Shown here: piece after piece, positions 1-8,818 of the stretch
Layout of the letters: the number at the start of each line of letters is the position of its first letter
Numbering within the stretch: position 1 is the stretch's first letter
Source of the DNA: Formosa algae
Lineage (GTDB): Bacteria; Bacteroidota; Bacteroidia; Flavobacteriales; Flavobacteriaceae
DNA length: 34,711 nucleotides
Reading direction: 5' to 3'
Assembly (NCBI RefSeq): GCF_001439665.1
Contig: NZ_LMAK01000080.1
Span: forward strand, 1 to 34,711
Program-made: the position numbers and the translations under genes
Notes under the pieces: generated by a model
Databases searched by the model: none
What the model saw: only the letters and a program-made list of their open reading frames with translations
What the model was told of the DNA's origin: nothing

Positions 1-1
1 T

Positions 2-487
2 ATGAAAATATTAGCTCAAATGTTGAAGAACATCGAGAGACAAAAAGGTAAAGTTGAATTTAAAGCGCCTTTAGTTGTTGCGCCTCCAACTTACAATATT
101 GTAGATGAGTTAAAAGCAGAAGGAGACTGGGAAGTATTACAAAAATATTCTGGTTTCGAATTTGATGATAACGATCCAAAAGCAGTAGCACGTACAGGAT
201 ACGAAAACATGCTATATTTAGAGCGTCCAGGGTGTAACCTTTGTATGGGTAATCAAGAAAAAGCTGAACCAGGAGATACAGTAATGGCAACATCTACGCG
301 TTTATTCCAAGGACGTGTGGTTAAAGATTCTGGAGAGAAAAAAGGAGAGTCTTTATTATCTTCAACTCCAGTTGTAGTCTTATCAACTATCTTAGGAAGA
401 ACGCCTAATTTAGCAGAATATCAAGAAGCAGTAGAGGGTATTAACTTAACAAAATTTAAGCCTTCAAGTAAATTATTATCTATCTAA
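2..487 (+). CDS. acnB: Aconitate hydratase B, C-terminal fragment (cut by window edge)
   Basis: This is the 3' end of a bifunctional aconitate hydratase 2/2-methylisocitrate dehydratase, the TCA-cycle enzyme that isomerises citrate and isocitrate in the cytoplasm. The reading frame is open to the left edge, so the Met at base 2 is internal and about 160 C-terminal residues are visible. The segment RPGCNLCMGNQ (visible residues 76-86) is the AcnB signature; its cysteines 78 and 81 should be two of the three [4Fe-4S] ligands. The rest resembles the AcnB swivel/C-terminal region (TSTRLFQGR, then STILGRTPNLAEYQ). The family is about 860-930 residues long, so most of the gene lies outside the window. 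A strong terminator follows 24 bases after the stop. A second, unrelated-type aconitase lies 8.3 kb downstream on the same strand. Confidence 0.93.
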   Translation: MKILAQMLKNIERQKGKVEFKAPLVVAPPTYNIVDELKAEGDWEVLQKYSGFEFDDNDPKAVARTGYENMLYLERPGCNLCMGNQEKAEPGDTVMATSTRLFQGRVVKDSGEKKGESLLSSTPVVVLSTILGRTPNLAEYQEAVEGINLTKFKPSSKLLSI

Positions 488-510
488 TTCATAGATTTAA
501 ATCATAAATT

Positions 511-548
511 AAAAGCCCGTGTCTAAATCAGACTCGGGCTTTTTTTTG
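511..548 (+). terminator. Rho-independent terminator after acnB
   Basis: A 14-base stem AAAAGCCCGTGTCT pairs with AGACTCGGGCTTTT (one T-T mismatch) around a 5-base loop, followed by a run of eight or more T. It should end acnB transcription and isolate it from the alpha-2-macroglobulin operon. Confidence 0.93.
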
Positions 549-604
549 CTATGTATGATCTTGCTTCTTTATCCGAATTAATGAATTTATGTCTACTATT
601 TTTA

Positions 605-612
605 TAAATTTG
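605..612 (+). promoter_or_regulatory. Bacteroidota -7 element for the A2M-pbpC operon
   Basis: TAAATTTG matches the TAnnTTTG consensus and lies 21 bases before the A2M start codon, giving a short leader. I see no clear TTG at the -33 position. Confidence 0.5.
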
Positions 613-632
613 TTTAAACATCCAACCAAAAT

Positions 633-3600
633 ATGCTAACTAAAAAAACAACGTCTTTATTATTATTTATCTGTTTCATATTTTTTGTAGGATGTGATGA
701 TAAACCTAGCGTCTCTTTAAGTAATATTCAAAAATTTAAAGACCATATCTTCGAAGTGTCCTCAGGAGTTATTTCAACCAAAGATCAGATTAAAATTGTT
801 TTAATTAATCCGATGAAGGATGTATCTTCAGAAGTAGAGTTAGATCAAAGTATTCTTAGTGTGTCTCCTAAAATTTCAGGAAAGGTAATGGCGCTTAATA
901 ATAGGACTATTGCTTTTATACCTAATGAAAGATTCGATTCAGATACGCGATATACTTTTGAATTAGATTTAGGAGCCTTACAAGATGTTAGTCGTGAATT
1001 TAAGACGTTTATTTTCGATGTTAAAACCATAAAACAAGACTTTCAGGTCAATACAAAAAACCTGCAAAGCTACTCAAGAGATTGGCAATATTTAAATGGT
1101 ATTATAAAATCTAGTGATGATATTTTAACATCGACCGCAAAAAAAGTAGTTACTGTTAAGCAAAATGGGAAAACGTTACCTATTAAAATTGTGAGTGAAA
1201 ACATCGATGGTAACTATTTCAAGTTTAAAATAGATAGTATTCAACGTTTTGAAAATGACTCTGAAATAGAAATAGAATGGGATGGAAGCGATTTTGACAT
1301 TGATACGAAAGGTGACTATACGTACGAAATACCCGGGAAAAATAATTTTAAAGTCATAGGTATTAATGTATTTGATGAAGAGAGTAAATACGTAGAAATT
1401 AACTTCTCAGATCCTGTTAATAGCAACCAAAATTTAGATGGTTTAATAACAATACAAGGTCAAGGCAACCTTTCTTTTTCTAAATCTAATAATATTGTCA
1501 AAGTCTATATTCAAGATGTTAAAGACACTAAAGAAATTACAATACACAGAAGCGTAAAAAGTAGTTATGGAAATACATTAAAAAGTAGTGTAACCCAAGA
1601 AATTACTTTTGAAGAAATAAAACCACAAGTAAGATTATTACAAAACGGTACCATACTTCCTAATTCTGAAAATTTAAAATTTAATTTTGAAGCAGTTAGC
1701 CTAAAAGCTGTCGATGTTACAATCATTAAAATTTTTGAAGACAATGTATTACAGTTTTTACAAAATAACGATTTAGGAGGTAGTGACGAACTTTTAAGAG
1801 TTGCTAGACCTATAGCTAAAAAAACAATTAATTTAAGTGGTTCTGGTGACGATCTTTCTAATTGGAAGGCATATTCTGTAGATTTAAAAGCAATTATAAA
1901 CCCTGATCCCGGAGCAATTTACAGAGTAGAACTTAGCTTTAAAAAAAGCTATTCAAATTATAAATGTGAGAATGAAAATGATGAATTAATAGAGGAAGAA
2001 ACTATTAATTATGATCAAGAAGAAGCTGAATTTAGTAATTGGGATTCTTCATACTACTATGATGATTATAGTTGGAGAGATTCAGATAATCCATGTGAAA
2101 ACTCATACTATGTCAATAAAAAAGTTAGCTCTAACATTTTAGCCTCTAATATTGGAGTCATTGTAAAAGAAGGTAAGAAATACACCTATTTTATTGCAGC
2201 TAGTGATATTGTAAATACAAATCCAATTGCAGATGCAGATGTGAAGTTTTATAATTACCAACAACAATTAATTGGTCGCCAAAATACAGACAGTGAAGGG
2301 AAACTAACTTTTTCAGCAGCTGCTAAAGCCTATTTTGTAATCGTTACTAAAAATAAAATAAGTACATATGTGCGATTAAATGATGGTAAGTCTTTATCGG
2401 TTAGTAAGTTTGATGTGTCTGGAGCCGAATTAAAGCGGGGTTTAAAAGGGTTTATTTATGGAGAACGAGGTGTTTGGAGACCAGGAGATACCATTCATTT
2501 ATCGTTTATGTTAAATGATAAAAACAACAAATTACCAAAGAATCATCCTGTTAAATTAGAAGTTTTTAATCCCTATGGAAACTTATATTCTTCAGAAATT
2601 AGTACTCAAGGTTTAAATAATTTTTATCGCTTTACGGTTCCAACAGATCCAGATGATTATACAGGGTCTTGGATGGCTAAAGTAAGTGTTGGAGGTGCTA
2701 ATTTTACTAAAGTCTTAAAAATAGAAACTATAAAACCTAATAGGTTAAAAATAAAAACGTCTCTAGATGAAGATTTAATTACTGCAAACAAATTGGTAAC
2801 AGGAAATCTTGAGGCTTTGTGGTTACATGGCGCCATTGCAAAAGATTTAAAAACAGACGTCACAGTAAGTTTTAACCCTATTAAAACAGAATTTAAAGCA
2901 TTTCCAGGTTTTGAGTTCGATGATCCTACCAAAACGTTTACCTCTCAAGACAAAGTTGTTTTCGATGGTAAGGTCAATGAAAGTGGTAAAGCACAATTTA
3001 CATTTAAACCCAATACAAAAAACAGTCCAGCAGGATTGTTAAGAGCCACATTTTTATCTAAAGTCTATGAAGAAGGAGGCGATTTTAGTTCAGATGCTTT
3101 TGCTGTAAATTATGCGTCGTATACATCTTATGTGGGTTTGCTTACTCCAAAAGGAGATGCTTCAAGAAATATGTTACTTACAGATACTAAACATAAATTT
3201 GAAGTGGCTACAGTTGATGCTTATGGGAAACCAAAAGCTGTAAAAGATTTAAAAGTAGCGATTTATAAAATAAATAGTAATTGGTGGTGGAATGAAGATG
3301 AAGATAACTTATCCTCTTTTGATACAAGTTCCAGTAAAAACGAAGAATTTACCACACAAGTTTCTACAGATGCTAGCGGAAAGGGAACATTTGAATTTGA
3401 ATTGAAATATCCAGAATGGGGACGTTATTTAGTATACGTTACAAATCCAGAGTCGGGACATTCAACAGCTAAAATGATATTTGTAGATTGGCCAGGTTGG
3501 GCTGGAAAGGCAAGAAAAGGAGATCCGTCTTCGGCAACGATGCTTTCATTTTCTACAGATAAAGAAAAATATCAAGTTGGAGAAACAGCAACAGTTACAT

Positions 3601-6134
3601 TTCCATCATCTGGTTCTGGTAGAGCATTAGTAACTTTAGAAAATGGAACCGGAGTGCTTAAAGGGTTTTGGGTTAAGGCAAGCAAAGGCGATACTAAATT
3701 TGAATTGCCAATAACTAAAGAGATGACACCAAATGTGTTTATAAACATTAGTTTATTGCAAAATCATAACAATACAAAAAACGATTTACCCATTAGAATG
3801 TATGGTATTACAGGTATAGCTATAGAAAATCCAGAAACAAAGCTTCAGCCTGTAATTAATATGCCAGATGTTTTAAAGCCGGAGGAAGAAGTTACCGTAA
3901 AAATTAGTGAAGAGAACGGAAAAGCAATGACGTATTCTATCGCTATTGTAGATGAAGGTTTGTTAGACCTTACACGATTTAAAACACCAGATCCTTGGTC
4001 TGTATTCTATAAAAAAGAAGCTTTAGGGGTAAAAACATGGGATGTTTACGATGAGATTATTGGTGCTTTTGGAGGTCATATTAATCAAGTATTTAGTATT
4101 GGTGGAGATGATATGCTTGCTGGTAGTAAAAATCAGAAAGCAAATAGATTTAAACCTGTTGTTATTTATAAAGGGCCATTTCAGTTAGATAAAAATGGCA
4201 GTAAGACACATCGTATTAAAATACCTAAATATATTGGTTCTGTTAAAACAATGGTGGTTGCTCATAACCCAGAAACGGAAGCTTATGGAAGTGCAGGAAA
4301 AGCGACGGCTGTTAGAAAACCTTTAATGGTTTTAGCGTCTATGGCAAGAAAAGTAGTTCCAGGAGAAAAAGTTAGAATTCCAATCACTGTTTTTGCTTTA
4401 GAAAACAAAATTAAAACAGTAAAAGTATCTATTACGTCAAATGATATTTTTAAAGTTATTGGCGCATCCTCTAAAACAATTACATATGCCAGTCCAGACG
4501 AAAAAATGGCTTATTTCGATGTAGAAGTGCTTAAAGATGGTATTGGAAAAATAGATATTAGTGTTAGTGGCCACGGAGAACACGCTTCCTATAATTTAGA
4601 GTTAAATGCTTTTAATCCGAATCCAGAAAGTATTGAAGCTATAGATATTGCATTACAACCTAATGCATCACAAACTTTAGATTTTAATACGTTTGGAGTT
4701 ATTGATACGAATAAAGCACAGTTAGAGTTGTCTAGTTTTCAACCTATAGATTTTACAGGTAGATTACAGTATTTAATTGCGTATCCTCATGGTTGTGTAG
4801 AGCAGACAACCTCTGGAGCTTTTCCTCAATTATATTTAAATGATGTTTTTAAAATATCTGAAGAAAAGAAAGCAGCAACACAAAAAAATATAGAATCTGC
4901 TATTGATAGATTATCAAAATTTCAGAAATCAAGTGGAGGGTTTTCATATTGGCAAAATCAGAATACAGTAGATGATTGGTCTACAAGTTATGTCGGACAT
5001 TTTTTCCTAGAAGCAGAGAAAAAAGGGTTTGTACTACCTATTAATTTTAAAACCAAATGGATAAATTATCAAAAGAAAGCCTCTGAAGGCTGGAGCTCTA
5101 ATGGAAATCAATTAGCACAAGCTTATCGTTTATATACACTGGCATTGGCTAGAAATCCTGACAAATCATCTATGAATAGGCTAAGAGAGCTTGCGCTTCA
5201 AGGTAATTTAAATGCCTTAGCGAAATTAAGACTTGCTGCAACTTATGCTATAACAGGTAAAAAAGATGTGGCTAAAGCATTAATAGCCGATTATGGGTAT
5301 AACGGAGATTTAGAAATTGCGGCTAAAAATGAAAATAATTATGGTTCTGAATTACGAAACCTAGCGATGTTTTTAGAGACTTATATTGTGTTAGATGATG
5401 AATTTAAAGCAAAAGAAATTGCAGATATTATCGCTTCATCATTAACAAGTGACACTTATATGAGTACTCAAACTACTTCATATTGCCTTTTAGCGATGTC
5501 AAAATATGCTAATTTTATAGGTAATGAAGGTATTAGTATCAGTTACAAATTTAATGGTAAAAAACAAGAAACTGTAAAATCTGACAAGGCTATAGTTCTA
5601 GATAATTTTAATGTGAAATCAGGTAGCAATACGATTCAAATTAAAAATAATAAAGATAATATTGTTTATGTTCGATTATTAAATAGCGGGATTTTACCTA
5701 TAGGAAATGAAAAGGTTATTGAGAAAAATATTTCAGTGACTATGAGTTTTACTGATAGATTAGGTAAAACGATTGATGTAAATAAAATTCTGCAAGGAAC
5801 TAATTTCGTTGCAAATATAACCTTAAAAAATAATAAGCAGTTAGCTGTGGATGATGTTGCTTTAAGTGCTTTGTTTCCTTCAGGATGGGAAATTATAAAT
5901 ACAAGGTTTAATCTTAATAATTCTAGAAATAGTAACATTACCTATGAAGATGTACGAGACGATAGAGTTAATTATTACTTCGATTTAAAATCTAATGAAA
6001 CCAAGAGTTTTAAAGTTTTGCTTAATGCGTCCTATTTAGGGAGTTATTATTTGCCTGGAATGCAGGTAGAAGCCATGTATGATAATGATTTCTTTGCACG
6101 TACAAAAGGACAATGGGTACAAGTATTAGAATAA
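633..6134 (+). CDS. Alpha-2-macroglobulin family lipoprotein with thioester motif
   Basis: A very large (1833 aa) bacterial alpha-2-macroglobulin. In this family a protease that cleaves a bait region is trapped covalently by an internal thioester; the bacterial forms are thought to guard the periplasm. The N-terminus is a lipoprotein signal peptide with lipobox FFVGC (Cys about residue 21), so it should be lipid-anchored. The MG2-like segment GERGVWRPGDT lies near residue 610. The thioester motif CVEQ is intact at residues 1388-1391, inside YPHGCVEQT, and is followed by the alpha-helical thioester domain. An unusual Asp/Glu/Tyr-rich insertion spans about residues 445-490. Its 3' end overlaps pbpC by 22 bases; the pairing of A2M with PBP1C is conserved in many bacteria and suggests protection of, or coordination with, cell-wall repair. 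The family assignment is firm; the protease-trap role is inherited from the family. Confidence 0.93.
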   Translation: MLTKKTTSLLLFICFIFFVGCDDKPSVSLSNIQKFKDHIFEVSSGVISTKDQIKIVLINPMKDVSSEVELDQSILSVSPKISGKVMALNNRTIAFIPNERFDSDTRYTFELDLGALQDVSREFKTFIFDVKTIKQDFQVNTKNLQSYSRDWQYLNGIIKSSDDILTSTAKKVVTVKQNGKTLPIKIVSENIDGNYFKFKIDSIQRFENDSEIEIEWDGSDFDIDTKGDYTYEIPGKNNFKVIGINVFDEESKYVEINFSDPVNSNQNLDGLITIQGQGNLSFSKSNNIVKVYIQDVKDTKEITIHRSVKSSYGNTLKSSVTQEITFEEIKPQVRLLQNGTILPNSENLKFNFEAVSLKAVDVTIIKIFEDNVLQFLQNNDLGGSDELLRVARPIAKKTINLSGSGDDLSNWKAYSVDLKAIINPDPGAIYRVELSFKKSYSNYKCENENDELIEEETINYDQEEAEFSNWDSSYYYDDYSWRDSDNPCENSYYVNKKVSSNILASNIGVIVKEGKKYTYFIAASDIVNTNPIADADVKFYNYQQQLIGRQNTDSEGKLTFSAAAKAYFVIVTKNKISTYVRLNDGKSLSVSKFDVSGAELKRGLKGFIYGERGVWRPGDTIHLSFMLNDKNNKLPKNHPVKLEVFNPYGNLYSSEISTQGLNNFYRFTVPTDPDDYTGSWMAKVSVGGANFTKVLKIETIKPNRLKIKTSLDEDLITANKLVTGNLEALWLHGAIAKDLKTDVTVSFNPIKTEFKAFPGFEFDDPTKTFTSQDKVVFDGKVNESGKAQFTFKPNTKNSPAGLLRATFLSKVYEEGGDFSSDAFAVNYASYTSYVGLLTPKGDASRNMLLTDTKHKFEVATVDAYGKPKAVKDLKVAIYKINSNWWWNEDEDNLSSFDTSSSKNEEFTTQVSTDASGKGTFEFELKYPEWGRYLVYVTNPESGHSTAKMIFVDWPGWAGKARKGDPSSATMLSFSTDKEKYQVGETATVTFPSSGSGRALVTLENGTGVLKGFWVKASKGDTKFELPITKEMTPNVFINISLLQNHNNTKNDLPIRMYGITGIAIENPETKLQPVINMPDVLKPEEEVTVKISEENGKAMTYSIAIVDEGLLDLTRFKTPDPWSVFYKKEALGVKTWDVYDEIIGAFGGHINQVFSIGGDDMLAGSKNQKANRFKPVVIYKGPFQLDKNGSKTHRIKIPKYIGSVKTMVVAHNPETEAYGSAGKATAVRKPLMVLASMARKVVPGEKVRIPITVFALENKIKTVKVSITSNDIFKVIGASSKTITYASPDEKMAYFDVEVLKDGIGKIDISVSGHGEHASYNLELNAFNPNPESIEAIDIALQPNASQTLDFNTFGVIDTNKAQLELSSFQPIDFTGRLQYLIAYPHGCVEQTTSGAFPQLYLNDVFKISEEKKAATQKNIESAIDRLSKFQKSSGGFSYWQNQNTVDDWSTSYVGHFFLEAEKKGFVLPINFKTKWINYQKKASEGWSSNGNQLAQAYRLYTLALARNPDKSSMNRLRELALQGNLNALAKLRLAATYAITGKKDVAKALIADYGYNGDLEIAAKNENNYGSELRNLAMFLETYIVLDDEFKAKEIADIIASSLTSDTYMSTQTTSYCLLAMSKYANFIGNEGISISYKFNGKKQETVKSDKAIVLDNFNVKSGSNTIQIKNNKDNIVYVRLLNSGILPIGNEKVIEKNISVTMSFTDRLGKTIDVNKILQGTNFVANITLKNNKQLAVDDVALSALFPSGWEIINTRFNLNNSRNSNITYEDVRDDRVNYYFDLKSNETKSFKVLLNASYLGSYYLPGMQVEAMYDNDFFARTKGQWVQVLE

Positions 6135-8488
6135 ATAAAGGCTTAGTTAAGCTTAGAATATATTTAAAAAAACATAGGTTTAAGACGTTTTTAATAGTTG
6201 TTTTTGGCCTATGTTATATATTTTGTCTTCCCGAAAAATTATTTATTACACCCAACTCAACCCTAATAGAAAGTAAAGATGGTGAATTGTTGGGTGCTTT
6301 AATAGCTAGTGACGGACAGTGGCGATTCCCTGATTTAGATGTTGTTCCTGATAAATTTAAATACTGTATCGTTCAATTTGAAGACGAACATTTTTATGAG
6401 CATCCAGGTTTTAATCCTATATCCATGTTCAATGCTCTTAGGGCTAATATAAAAGCAAAAAAAACAGTAAGAGGTGGTAGCACGATAACCCAACAAGTCA
6501 TTAGACTTTCCCGACAAGGACAAAGCAGATCGTACTTTGAAAAACTTAAAGAGTTAATTTTAGCAACACGATTAGAATTTAAATTTTCAAAAGAAAAGAT
6601 TTTAAAAATGTATGTTTCACATGCGCCTTATGGTGGTAATGTGGTTGGTTTAGAAGCTGCTTCGTGGAGATATTTTAATGTGGCTCCTACAAAATTATCA
6701 TGGGGACAAAGTGCAATGCTTGCCGTATTACCAAATGCTCCAAGTTTATTGTATCCAGGTAAAAACGCAGATTTACTTTTAAAAAAACGAAATCGGTTAT
6801 TAAAGAAGTTGTTAGAATCTCATATTATAGATCAAACAACTTATAATTTATCTATAGAAGAAGACATTCCTACTAAACCTAAAAACTTACCTCAAGTAGC
6901 TCCTCATTTATTACAAAGGGTAGCGAAAAAGAATAGAGGAGAACGTATTAAAACATCAATAGATCTCACCGTACAGGAATTAGCACTACAAATAGTAAAT
7001 AAACATTACACACTACAATCTCAAAATGGTGTATATAATATGGCTGCTCTTATTTTGGATGTTAAAACTAAAAAAGTGATAAGCTATATCGGAAACACAA
7101 ATACAACTAAAGCACACCATAAAGATGTTGATATAATTACAGCTCCTAGAAGTACAGGAAGTATTTTAAAGCCTTTTTTATATATGTCTATGTTAGATAC
7201 CGGAGAGTTGTTACCCGAAACCATATTGCCAGATGTGCCAACTACAATAGGTAATTATAAGCCTGAGAACTTCACGTTAGAATATCTAGGAGCAGTTTCA
7301 GCAAAATTGGCTTTAGCAAAATCACTTAATATTCCCGCTGTTAGAATGTTATATTCGTATGGTATAACACGGTTTTATGATGATTTACAATCACTTTCAA
7401 TATCAGATATTAATAAAGGGGCAGATCATTATGGACTCTCATTAATACTTGGCGGTGCCGAAGGTAGTTTATGGGATATCTGTAGTGCATATAGTAATCT
7501 AGCATCAACTCTTGTGCATTTTAATTCAAATTCTAGTCAGTATTATGTAAACGAATTTCAACAACCCAATTACAACAAAGAATTTAATGCTGATTTAGGA
7601 GCTTTAACTTTTGATAAATCACATCTTAATGCGGGTAGTATTTATTTTGGGTTTGAAGCGATGAAAGAACTTAATAGACCGAGTATAGATAATTCATGGC
7701 GTTATTATAATTCTGCACAAGAAATTGCATGGAAAACAGGAACGAGTTATGGTAATAGAGATGCTTGGAGTGTTGGTGTTACAAAAGATTATGTGGTAGG
7801 TGTTTGGGTAGGAAATGCTGACGGTGAAGGAAGACCTGGCGTAACAGGTACGAGTGCTGCTGCACCGGTAATGTTTGATTTGTTTGACATACTACCAAAA
7901 TCGGAATGGTTTGCAACACCTTATGACGATTTAATTGATACTAAAATATGTACTAAAAGTGGACAATTAGCTAGTGATATTTGTCCGAGTACACTACAAA
8001 AAATACCAGCTAAAGGTTTAGAAACAACATTATGTAAGTATCATAAATTAATTCATTTAGATCAGACAAGAACCTATCAAGTCAATACGTCTTGTGAAAA
8101 ACTAAGTCATATAAATACAGTGTCTCAATTTGTTTTACCGCCTTTAATGGCTTGGTATTACAAAAAAAATAATGTCGATTATAAAACAGTACCTCCTTTA
8201 AGAGATGGTTGTAAAGGGGAAGCTACAACTGTTATGGCTTTTTCAGAACCTGTAAACACTAATACTATAATAGTACCTAAAGGAATTTCTGGAGCACGGA
8301 ATAAAGTAATTTTTAAAGTAGCTCATAATGATGCCAATGCGACTTTGTATTGGTATGTAGACGATACCTTTTTAAAATCGACTACTAATTTTAATGAAGT
8401 TGCTATAGACTTAAATGTAGGCGAACATATTATTACTGTTTTGGATCATTTAGGGAATAGTATTCAGAAAAAAATTCTTGTAAAATAA
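6113..8488 (+). CDS. pbpC: Penicillin-binding protein 1C (bifunctional transglycosylase/transpeptidase)
   Basis: A class A penicillin-binding protein that polymerises and cross-links peptidoglycan at the outer face of the inner membrane. One N-terminal membrane segment (about residues 24-40) is followed by a GT51 transglycosylase domain with EDEHFYEHPGF (catalytic Glu90) and RGGSTITQQ (120-128). The transpeptidase domain has all three motifs: SILK (Ser350-Lys353), SLN (404-406) and KTGTS (541-545). About 100 C-terminal residues form the BiPBP_C domain typical of PBP1C. The start overlaps the A2M gene by 22 bases, with AAAGGA just upstream, so the two are translationally coupled. At 791 aa the length is normal for PBP1C. 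No obvious terminator follows the stop. Confidence 0.95.
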   Translation: MGTSIRINKGLVKLRIYLKKHRFKTFLIVVFGLCYIFCLPEKLFITPNSTLIESKDGELLGALIASDGQWRFPDLDVVPDKFKYCIVQFEDEHFYEHPGFNPISMFNALRANIKAKKTVRGGSTITQQVIRLSRQGQSRSYFEKLKELILATRLEFKFSKEKILKMYVSHAPYGGNVVGLEAASWRYFNVAPTKLSWGQSAMLAVLPNAPSLLYPGKNADLLLKKRNRLLKKLLESHIIDQTTYNLSIEEDIPTKPKNLPQVAPHLLQRVAKKNRGERIKTSIDLTVQELALQIVNKHYTLQSQNGVYNMAALILDVKTKKVISYIGNTNTTKAHHKDVDIITAPRSTGSILKPFLYMSMLDTGELLPETILPDVPTTIGNYKPENFTLEYLGAVSAKLALAKSLNIPAVRMLYSYGITRFYDDLQSLSISDINKGADHYGLSLILGGAEGSLWDICSAYSNLASTLVHFNSNSSQYYVNEFQQPNYNKEFNADLGALTFDKSHLNAGSIYFGFEAMKELNRPSIDNSWRYYNSAQEIAWKTGTSYGNRDAWSVGVTKDYVVGVWVGNADGEGRPGVTGTSAAAPVMFDLFDILPKSEWFATPYDDLIDTKICTKSGQLASDICPSTLQKIPAKGLETTLCKYHKLIHLDQTRTYQVNTSCEKLSHINTVSQFVLPPLMAWYYKKNNVDYKTVPPLRDGCKGEATTVMAFSEPVNTNTIIVPKGISGARNKVIFKVAHNDANATLYWYVDDTFLKSTTNFNEVAIDLNVGEHIITVLDHLGNSIQKKILVK

Positions 8489-8818
8489 TCTGCATTTATA
8501 ATATACATTTTCAACTTTTAAGGATTCAGAATTAGAGAAATGTCAATCCTATATATTGCTTGTTTTATTCTTATTTCTATTGTTATTACGCGACCTAATT
8601 TGTATCGACTTAGAGTTAGTGTTTAGTACAAATGGTCAGTAAATTTGTTCAGTATATGCCTTCTTGTTACATACTAAAAATTATGATGTGTTATTATTCA
8701 GAATATTAAGTTAAAAGATTCTATTTTATAATCATTCTATATAATATTATCTTTTTTATTACTCATTCACATTTTGTAACTTAGACTAAATTCAAATAAC
8801 AAAAAAAAACGAAATTTT
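8489..8818. other. Gene-free interval before aconitase
   Basis: About 330 bases, AT-rich, separating pbpC from the second aconitase gene. I see no convincing terminator, RNA gene or consensus TAnnTTTG promoter. A 28-codon hydrophobic ORF at 8540-8626 has no supporting evidence. The aconitase promoter is presumably in the last 60 bases. Confidence 0.5.

Noticed and set aside
8540-8626. 28-codon hydrophobic ORF (MSILYIACFILIS...)
   Set aside because: AT-rich DNA readily produces such ORFs; there is no promoter, conserved neighbour or other support.
8773-8794. Promoter for aconitase (TTTG ... TAAATTCA)
   Set aside because: The spacing between the two elements is only 10 bases, half of what the Bacteroidota consensus needs.
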